Of a stretch of DNA of 64,000 bases, positions 42,443-54,237 are shown piece by piece (position 1 is the first letter of the stretch; each line of letters starts with the position of its first letter). The DNA comes from Agrostemma githago (taxonomy: Eukaryota > Streptophyta > Magnoliopsida > Caryophyllales > Caryophyllaceae). The stretch covers positions 29,816,734-29,880,733 of the forward strand of contig OY288259.1 of NCBI GenBank assembly GCA_958450325.1, read 5' to 3'. A model generated the notes under the pieces. It ran no database searches. It saw only the letters and a program-made list of their open reading frames with translations, and was not told where the DNA came from. Both the position numbers and the translations under genes were made by a program.

Positions 42443-45100
42443 TGTGGACATGACATAGGTCCACACCGACGCGGCCACGCGCGGGTTTGGGTAGGCGAAT
42501 GAATCTCCATATGAGAATGGATCGAATTGAAATTTAGGTCGAAGTGGAGTCGCCACCGAACTTTGTGGGAGTTCGGGCCCGTTCGAGCCCACTCTATGTC
42601 GTAGTGGGCCATGCACAAAGTATGGACCATTTCCGATGTCAGAGTTTATTGGGCTCGTCCCTTTGCATTTGATACTGATACCGACATTATCGGATATCGT
42701 GTATGGAATGACTCTCGTGCGCCAACGGTTTCGGGCATCCGGAAACCGAGGTTCTGAGTAAGGGGTAAGGGTACGTGTTGGGAAGCCCACAAAGGACACC
42801 CAACCCCGCCCGCACATTAGCGGCCTCTACTAAGATCTCAAATGACTTTCCAATACGCGCGTTAGTTGAACGGGAAAATGATATGCAAAGATTATTTTCC
42901 CTAAGCATGTGAGGAATTGAAAAGGGTTTCTACGTCGATTTAATGCAATTAATTCTACGTCGAAGTTGAATTTTAGCATGCGGGTTCATTTTAGTAAAAT
43001 AAAATAAACAAGCAAAATTGACAAAAGAAACAACAAACTTTTAGTAACAATATAGCGAATAATAACGGTTTGTGCAAATATTGAATTGTATAGAATGATG
43101 CAAATGAGTTAATGCATGGTTTTGAAAAGATGTTTCACATGATTAATTAGGCACGTGTTGACCTAAGTCACGAAAAGATATGAACGAGACTCGAATAACT
43201 TGTAGGACTCGCGGTTTGACGCGATAAAGGGGCCACTCGACCGAGTCATTGAGGGACTCGACCGAGTGGACCTCTGAAAAAGGTTATGTCCGGATTTCGT
43301 GACCCTACTCGACCGAGTTACTGACCAACTCGGCCGAGTACGTTGCCACTTGATCGAGTCATTGCGAGACTCGACCGAGTGGAGGTCGGAAAACGTATTC
43401 TTCTCGGTTTTTGTGATGTCACTCGATCGAGTGGCCTATTGCACTCGGTCGAGTGGCACCTGTACGAACTACTGGTTCGTTTGCAATTTTGTTATGATTT
43501 CGAAATTGCTCTTGATTTTGATAATTTGACAATTTTACAGAATTGGGCATAAATATTGTATGATTTATGCTCGATTCGGATTTTTATAAATAATTGATTT
43601 TGATGAACCGAATATAAATATTGTGGGATTTATACTCGATTCCGAATTTGAATACTCGTTGTATCCCATATTCGATTATTGAATCGATATGAAATAATTA
43701 GAGCGAGATAAAAAAAAATCATTTTCAGTCGTTTTGAATTAACTATCACGATATGAATGGATTTCCTCCGCGTTTAATAATGTCGTAATTCTAACGAATT
43801 GTATGACAATTATTTTGGCATCAACGAAAATCGCGTTAGTTAATTATTTGACTAGATCGTTAGATTCGACATCTAATTATAGAATTAGTATCGAATCTAA
43901 GAGATCGACGCTATGCTTGAATTGAAGGACTTGATTCCCTCGGCTTCTCCGACATCGAAATAAATCCCTAGGGATTGTGAGATGTCGGATCCACGTCAAT
44001 GGGTTTCGACCCTTATTGAAAAACTTGCTTTGAAAATTGGTTTTAGAATTGATGAATGCGTGATTAATGATGATGAAAACAAAAAAATAACGAATTATTA
44101 TTTAAGTTGACTTGTCTCAATAATCAAGTAATTGGGGTGTCGGAATAAGCGACCGACAACGTTGTGTGCAGTACACTTGTATATTCGGGTTTCCTTATTC
44201 CGACATCCCTCATACTCGACACAAATTGACAAGTATTTTAATGTTTTAATACTAACGATACTATCGATATTATGATGCGATGATAACGATAAGAAATTAA
44301 AAAAAAAGACCCTTATGACGATAAAAGACGCGAGAAAGAAGAGAAGAAGAAAAGGGGTTTTGCACCCTCAACCTACATGTTCTTGTCTCGGCTAGGACTC
44401 GTAGTTTTGTCTTTAACACGGGAGTATCGAGTATGTAGGATAAGTTGTGGTGGTTAGGGTTTTGATTCCTAAAGCTAGGTTTAGGGTTTGTTATTGTAGA
44501 ATTAGGGCTGAATTTGATGTGTTGAAAGTTCGATTAGGGTTGTAAAAAGTTGTGTAAAAAAGTTGTGTGCATGGGGTTGCTTATATAGGCAAAGGCAAGG
44601 GCACCCGGTTAGGGTTACTCGACCGAGTAACCAGCTGACTCGGTCGAGTGGCCCGTTATGCCTGCAGTCGGGCTTGAATATGGGCCCACTCGATCGAGTG
44701 GGTGGGGCACTTGATCGAGTGGCCCAGCTGGGTCGCGCGGATCCATTGCTTTGGACCGTGACTTGGGTTTTTGATGGGTTTGTGTTTGTCTTGGACATTT
44801 GATGGCTGTTTTGTAAGTCTCGGAAACGACTTTGACCGGGTTTGACCCAATCGTTAAAAAGTCGGTTTTACTTCCGGTGTCGGTTTCGGCCCAAATTAGC
44901 CTTATTTGATTGGAAACGGCCCACTGGACCTGGAGTTGAGGTTGATTTTGTGAGATTTGTACTCCGTAAGTGCGTTAGCCAGCAACTAATGGATTTGAGC
45001 CCGTATCCGAGCGCGTAGAAACACGTTAGCGTCCGATCATCATCGGGTGTTTTTTGGAAACTGCCATAGACACCTGGCAGTCAAAATGCGGGTGTCTACA
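42443..45100 (-). repeat. 5' LTR of Tat element 3
   Basis: 2658 bases with TG...CA ends. Dyads at about 44618-44720 lie upstream (element sense) of a TATA box (complement TATATAG, 44582-44588); a second, dense cluster of seven dyads lies at 43232-43464. Confidence 0.9.
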
Positions 45101-45197
45101 AGAAGACGTCCCGACTTACCCATTTCCCCACCTTCTACACACTTTCCACAAATAATTTGCAATTTGTTGAAGTTTCATACTTGGTTATGATAGAATG
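45101..45197 (+). other. Athila internal remnant left of the solo LTR
   Basis: A 97-base stretch that continues, across the solo LTR, into 49704 onwards. It carries the first GAATG target copy (45193-45197). Confidence 0.55.
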
Positions 45198-46027
45198 TGT
45201 AGCACCCCTGATTTTATAAATTTAATTAAATTAAAATTATGTTTGTATTTTTATTTTATTTACGATGGAACTCGTAATTCTTAAAATTATTATAAAACGA
45301 ATTTATCGTTTAATCGTTTCAAGTTCCTAAAATTCTATTTGACTCGGAAACTCTTCTTATATTTAAAACATATTTTTATTTCTATTTCGATTCATTTTAT
45401 ACATTTAATTTAATTTTTATCGAAAATCTATTTCGACGATTTAAATTCTAAATTCTTTTATTTATTTATTTTTAAGCTCGAATTTTCTATCTTTCAGCTC
45501 GAAGCTCATTTATTTTAAGTTTCGTCAAAAATATTCATTTTCTTTTCTCGAGAAATCAATTTAATTCAAATTTATCGAAATTTATTATTTATCGGGAAAT
45601 ATCATTTCATCGTCTAACTATTTATTTCTATATGCTTCGTTTTCCTATTCGACGGTCCGATTATTTATTAGTTTTAATAACTCTTTTTTTTATTCGGTTC
45701 GGAGGTCAGTCAACTTATCGTTACGGAATTCGTCTCCTACCCGATTCATTTAATTAAACCGTATTTTCTTAATTGACTGAATTCATTCCACTTGAACGTT
45801 ACACTCCCCATTTCATTCATCTCCCTTTGGCTCCTCATCCACCGCTTCATTTCATTCCTTATTAACTTGTACACCTCCCCTCACATCTTGGTTCATTTCC
45901 TTTTCTTTTCTTGCTTCCTCCGTTTAGCAAGCTGCCCGTATGTCTTTTTTCCTCTTCCTCTAATTTCTTCTTCTTACCCCTGTGTCTGTGCGCCTGTTTC
46001 GTGTATGCTGCGTGTTTCTTCTACTGC

Positions 46028-46855
46028 CAGGCCCGTTGATTAGGGTGTTCACCCGGTTCTAAGAACCGGGGCCCATAAAGGAAAAGGGCCTCATAATATA
46101 CAAAGTCTGTACAAATATAATCAGTAATTGGCTCTTGGTCTAGTGGTGTGATGTTGGCCTTTCTAACAAAACGACCTGGGATCGAACCCTTGTGCCCTCC
46201 TTTTCGGCTTCCTTTTATTTTTAGTCATGCATTAATTAATAGTCTACCTTTTATTTTCTCGTTAATTAAATCTATCACAATTCACGGAGTATTAATGAAT
46301 TCTCTCTCTTTTTAAACAAATAAATGTGGTATCTTGTTAATTATGTATTTATGTACTACAATTAATTATCTTTGAAAACATAATTTTTTTAACCAATCAT
46401 ACGACTTGACTTATCATTTTTTCGTGGTGATTACTGATTAGTGTTATTGAAAAATGTGGAACCATGAGAAATGGTTAAATGACGTGAAAAAATTTAATCA
46501 TAAAACGACTTATTATATGAAAGAAGGTAGTACCGTTTGGTACTTGAAAACATCGTGTCTCCTTACTTGTACTTTATACACTTAATCTTAAATGTGATTG
46601 GTGTAGTAATTTAGAATTTTTGAAAAATAAGTGCAGTAGGTTAAATAACAAACAAAATGTGACCGCATCGAGAAAAAACCTGCACTAAATAATTTTAAAA
46701 ATAAATAGATACTTGAATGGAGTATATTTAAGTTGTTTGTTTGAACTTAAATACACAAGAATACGATACATTATTTTTAATAGGACTTTTCTTTTTAAGC
46801 GGGGCCTCATTTTAAACTTTAGAACAGGGCCTCTTGTAACCATTTGACGGGCCTG
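46028..46855. mobile_element. Non-autonomous hAT element
   Basis: Terminal inverted repeats CAGGCCCGTTGA / TGACGGGCCTG (as read at the right end) and an 8-base duplication TCTACTGC at 46020-46027 and 46856-46863 match hAT features. No transposase is encoded in its 828 bases. It inserted in the solo LTR. Confidence 0.85.
46130..46198 (+). repeat. tRNA-like segment with A and B boxes inside the hAT element
   Basis: TGGTCTAGTGGT resembles an A box of plant tRNA-Pro and GGATCGAACCC fits the B-box consensus GGWTCGANNCC, about 40 bases apart. The acceptor arms do not pair well, so it is not a functional tRNA gene; it may be a SINE head or a captured tRNA pseudogene. Confidence 0.5.
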
Positions 46856-49703
46856 TCTACTGCTGTCCTTAATTGCTGCCGTGTGCTGTTCCTGCTGCTA
46901 CTTTTCGATCTCCTTCTTCTTCTTCCCTGATCTGCTGTTGTCGTTGTTGCTGCGGTCTGCCGTTTCTGCGTTCGTCTGCTCGTTCCGTCGTAGGTAACGA
47001 CACTTAATTCTTTTCTCTTGCTCTGATTTCGTTTCCTTCTCCTCATCTTCGCTGCTGCTAGTGTTACGCCTTCCTGTTGTTCTTCCGTTTTTTGTTGTTT
47101 CCACTGCTGCTGTTCAGTTACGTTATTAACATTTCACGATGCTGCTATTGCTGTTCTGTTGTGCGTTATTGTGGTCCGTCCGCTGATGTTTCTGTTCTGC
47201 TGTTATTGTTGCTATTGTTATCGATTTTGGTTTGTCGTCGTTGCTTTTGTTCTTCTCATAAACACGGGTTTTGCGATCACCTTTTCGCCGTTCCTTCTCT
47301 TCTCCGATCTGCCTTGTTGCTGTCCGTGTTTGTCACTATTATTGCTGCTGCGTTGTCTCCAGTTCCCGCTGTTATTCGATGTTAGTTGGGTTGATTCACG
47401 TTCTGTTTCGTCATTAGTTGCTACTGCTTGATTACTGCAGTTATCGTCATTATGCTTGGATCAGTCCAATTCATTTCTTCTTCTTCCTCTTGTTGCTATT
47501 CGTTGTGCTGCTGCAGTTAGTTATTTTCGTGCCTCGATCGTCAGTTTTCCTGGATCGACTTCTTCCTTTTCTCCTTCTTCTTTTGTCGCTGCACTAATGC
47601 TGTTTATTACTTCTACTACTGCGTCTTGTTGCTGTTCAGTCTACTCTTCCCTTCATTCTTCTTTCTTTTCTTTCCATCCGTCTATTCTATCGTCTCGTCT
47701 TTTGTTCTTACTTTCTCTTATTCCGATTTCTTTGTTCTATTTCTTTTGTCTCGATTTCCGTTGGAGCCCCGAAGGTCCTTTTGTGAGACAAGTAAGAACG
47801 GTTGAAGTTTGGAATCATCAAGAAAGGCAAGTATGTGAGCATTGGGTTATTGACTTAAGGTAACTTCAGGACGTTACTCGATTTTATATCGTATGTTTGA
47901 GTAGTAGTATGTAGTAAATACTTTTAACTTCGGTTTTCTAATTTTAGCTATATATTATTGCTAATTATATTAATTTTAAATCGTATGCCGTATCAATATT
48001 TTTACAAGTTTTCGATATCGTTTTATAAATCGTTGGTAATTTAATTATTTACGATCGTTATAATATTTTGTTGGTTATCGTGACACTAGTAACTAAATCA
48101 TGTCGATTTCATATTTCGTCATATTTCGTTAATTTATAATTTTCACTTAAAAATCGTATTTTTATATTTTAATCAAAATTTGTATACTTGTTAATAAATT
48201 AATTTTCGTTTTACGATTTATACTAATAAATGAGAAAATGGTCGATTTAGTTTTAAATATATTTTTAGTCGAGGCTATTTTCACTAATTATTTCCGATTG
48301 ACTATTTTTATTAAAGTCCTTATTATTTATTAATAAAAGCTATTTATTAAAAATAATTTGAAGTCTTTGTAACTCTCATTTTATTTATAAAACTCGTTGA
48401 TTCAATTAATTTTGATATTCGTTTTTCTTAAAACATCTCTTTTCTAAAATCTATAGTTTTAACTCGATTTCCTAATTATTTATATAATACTCTATATTGA
48501 CTTATTATATTTTCTTTATGTTTTGAGTAACGAATTATAATCCTCTATATTGACTTATTATATTTTCTTTATGTTTTGAGTAACGAATTTAGAAATATAA
48601 TAAAGTTACGATAACGACGATAATAATAAAATGTTAATTTCGTTAGAAATGCTATTTTTATACATTTCACTTATTTTAATAACTTACGTATTTTCTATAA
48701 GACTTTCTATTTTAAGTAAGTTTCTAAAATTAGTAAGTTTCTATTTATAGAAAGTTTCCCTTTTTATATAAGATGTCTATTCCCTTTTATCTTCATATTA
48801 TTTATAGTGATTATTTATTCTTAATATCGATAATGGCTTGTTTTGGAGTTATGGAATAAAGAGGAAGTGTGGGCTTAGAGTAATATAGTCTGCGATGTAC
48901 GTTTTTGCCATCAACTATAAAGCTGGTGTGTCTATGTTGAGACACATTGGTCGTTGAACTGAGCATGGTTTGTGTTCAGGAGTGTGTATATTTTGACCTT
49001 AAACTTAGATATCGCATCGTGTAAGTCGCGTCGGGTTGAACTGGATATGGTTTGTACCCAGGAGGGGTGTACATTACTTAAACTAGGACCTCGCTGCACG
49101 CAGTCCTGTTATAGTTGAGTTGCCTAGTTAGAGACCGAAGTCTGATTTGTTTTGACTAAGTTGTCGAAGCTAGTTTCTAGTATTATCCTAGTGAAAGTCT
49201 AGCCTTGTGCACACTGATCGAATTTCCATAATGCCATTTTTGAATACTTATATTATCGATTGGGTTTGACTTGCAGGTTAACAAGTGCTTTAAGTTTCGC
49301 TGAAAACTTATTTTTATTATATCGTTTTAATGTTTTCTCTTTTTAAATATTTTGATATAATAATACTATTATTTTTCCATATGATATAATATGGCTGGGA
49401 GAACGTCCGAGTTACTCCCCACTGACGTGGCTGTTATGTTTATAACATGATAGGTATTTGCTGCTGGGTTTTGGATGTGAGCTAGCGAGTGGCGTGGATC
49501 CTATTCTTTCTCTATTCATGTTTATTTATGGATTTGTATAAACCCGTTTGGAAGTTTTACTTTTAGCCCTTTTGTAAAAAGAGTCCTTTGTATTGACTTA
49601 CCATTTCTTTTAATAAGATATAGTTTGTCAGTGTGTTTTAATCCCACTCTACAGTGTTTCCGCCACTGTATTGCGTTAGATCTTTCTAGGGGATTACAGA
49701 ATG

Positions 49704-50573
49704 CCTACAAAACAAGATATATCCAAAATGCAAACCAAGTCAAAAAGAGAAAGAAAAAGAAAAAGAAAGAAAGAAAAGAAAGAAGAAAAATAAAAGGCAC
49801 AACAAATCAAAAGCCAAATAGAAAAGAAGAAAAAGAAATGGCATAGCAAATCAAAAGCAAAATACAAAAGAAAAATGCCAAGAAAATCATTTCACAAAAA
49901 AATTCTCACCCCCTCAAAAATAAGCCTTTTACCGATCATTATCGTGAAGAGCCTACCAAAGGACCGAGTCCCTAGGAAGGATGATAGCGGTAATGGTCGG
50001 TCTTCCCTCATTTTCCAACCATTATCCACCTTTTTACTTGGACTAGTTAGGCTATTTTTTAGTGTGGGATGACCCTCTTGGCTCATCGTTAAAGGGGGCG
50101 GGGTTTCACTTACCTACAGTGTCGACTAACTCTATGGTTCATTCTTTTTCCATCCCGCCTATCGTCCCGTAGTACGTTCTTAGAAGGTTAGGAGGACCTA
50201 GGTAAGTTACCAACGTTTTTATTGCTTTGTTGTCATACTATTAGGGTTTTGTCCATATCGATTTATGTTATTAGCTTGGGAACGTTGTCACTTGCCTTGA
50301 GTCCTTAACCGGTACTTCTTTCACCGCTTTGTAGAGGGAAGCGGTATTTGTTTCTTCTTGGATGCAACCGATTGTTTGTTTGTTTGTATGTTTGTATGTT
50401 TGGGTGTTTGTGTGTTTTCGTGTTCGGTTGTATCCACATTTTTTGTCGCAAGACCTCACTTGTCTTCCGGAGAGCACTTTTCCTCCAAGTGTTCTCGCGT
50501 AAGTTGAAAGGGCATAGGGTGCGCTAATACCCGATCGGGTAGTAGGGCGAGTAACGGTTAAGTGTGGGGGAGT
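49704..50573 (+). other. Athila 3' internal region with polypurine tract
   Basis: No pol or env-like domain is left. There is an A/G-rich block (49745-49880) and, directly before the LTR, AAGTGTGGGGGAGT, the polypurine tract typical of Athila elements. Short lysine-rich ORFs come from the A/G-rich block. Confidence 0.65.
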
Positions 50574-50890
50574 TGATAAGTGTGTTATGTAGTGCTTATT
50601 CCTTGTGTTTGGTCCCGGTTTCTCCTGTGGAATCGCTCTTTGGAGCGGTTTCGAGGCTACTTACGCTTCTTCTAGCTTGTTTAAGGCTCTTAAGGCCAAT
50701 CTTGGAGAAATGGAACGATTCCGACTCGTTTCCGACACATTTGGAGCCAACGAAGAGAAGCACGATCACTCGGTGGCTTAGACTCGATCCCAAGCCCTTG
50801 GGACCCATTCTCGAGCACCGAGAATCGATAAGAAGCCTATGAAGAGCAAGAAGGGACCTATGAGATCATATTTGAAGCCTACAAGACACA

Positions 50891-51098
50891 TCCCGGTCGG
50901 GAACACATCCATCACGACCGGAATGAAGTGCGAAGGAAAGAAAAACTACTGGAGGGTGCTCCCGGCCAGGATCAAGAGCTTCCCGACCGGGATGGGTCCC
51001 TTCCCAACCGGGATCATCCCTTCCCAGGCGGGATGGGCCCAGTTCTGGTCTGTTTCGCTTTCCTTGCTTCCCTTACCCGTGAAACCCTATATATACCC
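50891..51098 (+). promoter_or_regulatory. Dyad array and TATA box of the Athila LTR
   Basis: TCCCGGTCGGGA (50891-50902), TCCCGACCGGGA (50981-50992), TCCCAACCGGGA (51002-51013) and TCCCAGGCGGGA (51022-51033) precede the TATA box by about 55 bases. Confidence 0.6.
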
Positions 51099-51850
51099 CC
51101 TCTTGTATTTTTTTAAGCACTTTTCATTACCCTACATTATTCTAAACCCTAGTTAGACATCGTTCATCATTAGCTTAGTTTCTCATTATTCTTTCCTTAA
51201 TCTTTTGTTAATCTTCGCTTAATCTTAGCAATTAGTCTTGTATTAAGGAATTTCTTGAAGAATCCAATCAAGATTGACAACCTTGGTTGATGTATGTGGG
51301 TTTTCATATTATACAAGTTCCAATATTTCCTCCTTGTTAGTTTGGTATAATTATCTTTCTCTACTCTTTTCCTTTAATCTTTGTTTATCATTCAAGTTTC
51401 AATCTTTATTATTTGTTTATTGTTCTTGCTAGTTTCATCTTCATCATGAATGTTTTAGTTATTATGTTGATTTCTCTTGTTATTGTTAGTATTAGTTTGA
51501 TTATGAGTGAGTAGACTCTTTGTGGGGTTAGTAGGGGGATTAAGTGTTGATTATGGGTGATTAGGGTTTGATTGTGGGTAAAGGTGGATTCTTTGTTACA
51601 AGTCACTTGTTATGCATACCATGTGTTTGATGAATTGCTTGTTAGGGTAGAAGTGGTCATACTACTCTTGCTTGTTTCCTTCTTCTCATTGTATGCTTGA
51701 CTTATGATTGATTCTTCATGTTTTGGGTAATAGCTTGCATGAATTTTCGGGTTTGTCTTTGACGCGAGAGCGCGGACCGACCTTAGTGACTAGGTGAAAC
51801 CTACACCCTCGATTTCCCCACTATCCTACTACACTTATGACCCCGACCTA

Positions 51851-52510
51851 ACCCTACTCTTTCCTTAATTGACTTCTCCACCTTCTTAGTCGTTTTTTCT
51901 CTAGTTTGTTGTTTCATTTAGCTTTAGTTGTTTCATTTAGTTCATGTTATATCTAGTTCATTGATAGTCTAGTTTCATCCCTTTTCATCATCCTAGTTAG
52001 TCGATTCTTGTCATTTCTCTTCCTCTTGTATTTTTGTGACCTAGTCTTGTTTTTAGGTAGACCTTAGTCTAGACACCCATTACCGTCTCCGTGGATATCG
52101 ACCCGAATTCCCTATCTACTAGTAGGTTTTGTTGGCTTTACTTGGTGTTTGGAATTGACGGCAAATCCCTCCCATCACTAACCCTACTCTTTCCTTAATT
52201 GATTTCTCCGATCTTCTTAGTCATTGTTTCTCTAGTTTGTTGTTTCATTTTGCTTTATTTATTTCATTTAGTTCATGTTATATCTAGTACATTCATAGTC
52301 TAGTTTCATCCCTTTTCATCACCCTAGTTAATCAATTCTTATCAATTCTCTTCCTCTAGTGTTTCTTTGTGACCTATTCTTGTTTTTAGGTAGATCTTAG
52401 TCTAGACACCTCTTACTGTCTCCGTGGATCTCGACCCGACTTCCCTAGCTACTAGTTAGGATTAGTTGGCTTTACTTGGTGTTTGGGATTGACGACAAAT
52501 CCCTTACCAT
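51851..52510 (+). repeat. 330-base tandem duplication in the LTR 3' part
   Basis: The word ACCCTACTCTTTCCTTAATT starts at 51851 and again at 52181. Both units end ...TTGACG(G/A)CAAATCCC. The copies differ at about 8 % of positions by eye. Confidence 0.9.
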
Positions 52511-52515
52511 CAATT

Positions 52516-52533
52516 TGGCGCCGTTACCGGGGA
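52516..52533 (+). other. Primer binding site, tRNA-Asp type (Athila)
   Basis: TGGCGCCGTTACCGGGGA matches the 3' end of plant tRNA-Asp (complement) with one difference (A for G at the eleventh base). This is the usual Athila PBS. Confidence 0.8.
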
Positions 52534-52649
52534 CGGTGCATGTTTAGACTTTGTTTTCTTCTCTCTTTGTTTTCCGTTGTGCTCGTTTATTGTCTTTACC
52601 TAGTGCCCATAAGAACTAGGTGTTCTCACATTTTTTCCAAGCGTGTAAT

Positions 52650-54237
52650 GCATGCCTAGGAGGGGAGAGACTTCTTTCTCTTCAATCCAGAGCCGGAAAG
52701 ACTCTTTAGAGCCTTTCGCCAACGGACAATTGATCGAGTTAGAAATTCTCAACCGGGTACTAGCAATATCATTGAAGAACAAATCCAAGGATCCGACTTG
52801 AACGAAGCACCTCGAGAGACCGCCGAAGGGACCTTCATCAATCCCTTTGGTACATCTAGTCATTCTTCTCAACCTAGTTCTCCTTCAACATCTACATCAA
52901 CACCATCTACACCATCATCTCCGACACATCCAATAATGCCTAAGTTCTCTTCTCATTCAACCTTCACGGAAGACGTTTTGCCCGGTCCAACCGCTTTACC
53001 GGCCGCATATGCCGGGAATTTTGTGGCTAAAACGCAATTTATACAATTGGTTGAAAGAAGTCAATTTAGTGGGTTACCAACAGAAGATCCTCACCAACAC
53101 ATGTAAACCTTTTCAGACTATTGCGATGCCTTATCTCAAACGGGAATAACCCAAGACTAAATCTGGTAGGTCCTATTTCCTTTCTCTTTGATTGGCAAGG
53201 CAAAACAATGGCTCAAAGGTCTCGACAAGGCGGCTCTAGGTATAGACGCATGGAAGAAGCTAGCTCTAGCATTCTACCAGAAGTTTTCTCCACCGGAGAA
53301 GACTAACCTATTAAGAGCTTCAATCACGGGGTTTCAACAACGTGACGAAGAAAGTATTTACGAGTCGTGGGAGAGGTTCAAAGCTTTGGTTCGTTCTTGC
53401 CCCCATCAAGGTTTATCACAATGGTTCCTTGTCCAACAATTTTGGAATGGGTTATACGAAGATTCAAGGGCCATACTCAACATGGGATCTAATGGAAGGT
53501 TCACCGAGGAAGATGATGACCAAACTTGGTCAAGAATTGAGGAAATGGCGGTCTACAATTCCCAATATAGTAGGCCTAGGAAGGCAAATAGAGGGGGAAG
53601 GCACGAGATTGATGCCCTTACACAACTTAGTGCCGATCTTGGAGCACAATTGAAGACCCACATGGATGCTATTGATAAGAAGCTCCAAGGTCATTTTAAT
53701 CAAGGTCAAAACACAAGCTCTTCCCACCAACATTCAATTCATCAAGTTAATGCTATGGGAGTGGTTCCTCCTACATCTTATTATGGGATATGTGAGATTT
53801 GTGAAATATATGGACATGAGCCTTCACATTATCGAAGTAGCATTGAGCAAGTGAATGATTTTCAAGCATACAAGCAAGGTGCCCCATACTCTAACTTCAA
53901 GGCTCAAAATGTGCCAAATCCTCACATGTTCCAAGCCTCCCAACAACAAGCCCAACAACAATACCGTCTACCATATGTTGCTCCTCCCTTAAGGGACAAC
54001 CAAGGCTACCAAGGTTATCAAGGCAATCAAAGGTCTTTTAACAACTTCCAACAACATAACTAAGGTGCCTTCAACAACAATCCAGGGTTCCAAAATCAAG
54101 GCAATTTCAATCATCAAGGTGGTTTCCAAGGAAACCAACACTCACAAGGATTTCATAACAACAACCAAGGTTACCAAAATCAAAATAATGGTAACTCTCA
54201 AGGCCTAAATCAAGGCAATTGTCAAGGGTTCCAAGGA
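52650..54237 (+). pseudogene. Athila gag, second copy (decayed)
   Basis: A probable start ATG at 52650 (MPRRGETSF) is out of frame with the rest, which runs NPEPERLFRAFRQR and a Ser/Thr/Pro-rich linker to a TAA at about 53104. The capsid domain (IGKAKQWLKGLD, FYQKFSPPEKTN, ESWERFKALVRSCPHQGL) is in a third frame from 53188. The zinc-knuckle position reads CEICEIYGHEPSHY, with the last Cys lost. The Gln/Asn-rich tail has a TAA at 54061 and is cut by a CACTA end at 54238. Homologous to 3-740. Confidence 0.85.

Larger units (their letters stand above)
35549..45100 (-). mobile_element. Tat element 3, pol-less derivative with gag
   Basis: Minus-strand element with 5' LTR 42443-45100, tRNA-Arg-type PBS 42422-42439, repeat-rich leader, frameshifted gag 39612-40441, no pol, a long repeat-bearing 3' region and a truncated 3' LTR 35549-36936. 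The internal region is 5.5 kb compared with 9.4 kb in element 2. The two LTRs agree closely over the shared ~1390 bases. The left end is missing about 1.27 kb of LTR, so no target duplication can be tested. Confidence 0.88.
45198..49698 (+). repeat. Solo long LTR, possibly Tekay/Del-like
   Basis: Begins TGTAGCACCCC and ends GGGGATTACA. The five flanking bases GAATG are identical at 45193-45197 and 49699-49703. There is no PBS, polypurine tract or coding region, so it is a solo LTR left by recombination. Without the hAT insertion it would be about 3.67 kb. It includes a pyrimidine-rich block (45800-47800, source of Leu/Cys-rich ORFs), and a 50-base tandem duplication at about 48490-48590. Orientation and lineage are inferred from start and length only. 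Confidence 0.75.
50574..52512 (+). repeat. Athila LTR shared by two element bodies
   Basis: Starts TGATAAGTGTG after a polypurine tract and ends ACCATCA before a PBS. TATA-like CTATATATACC lies at 51088-51098. Four or five TCCCG-NN-CGGGA dyads lie at 50891-51033, upstream of the TATA. The last 660 bases are a tandem duplication. Confidence 0.8.

Noticed and set aside
47077..47863. Leu/Cys/Ser-rich ORFs resembling membrane proteins
   Set aside because: They lie in a pyrimidine-rich LTR tract with biased codons; no consistent start or homology.
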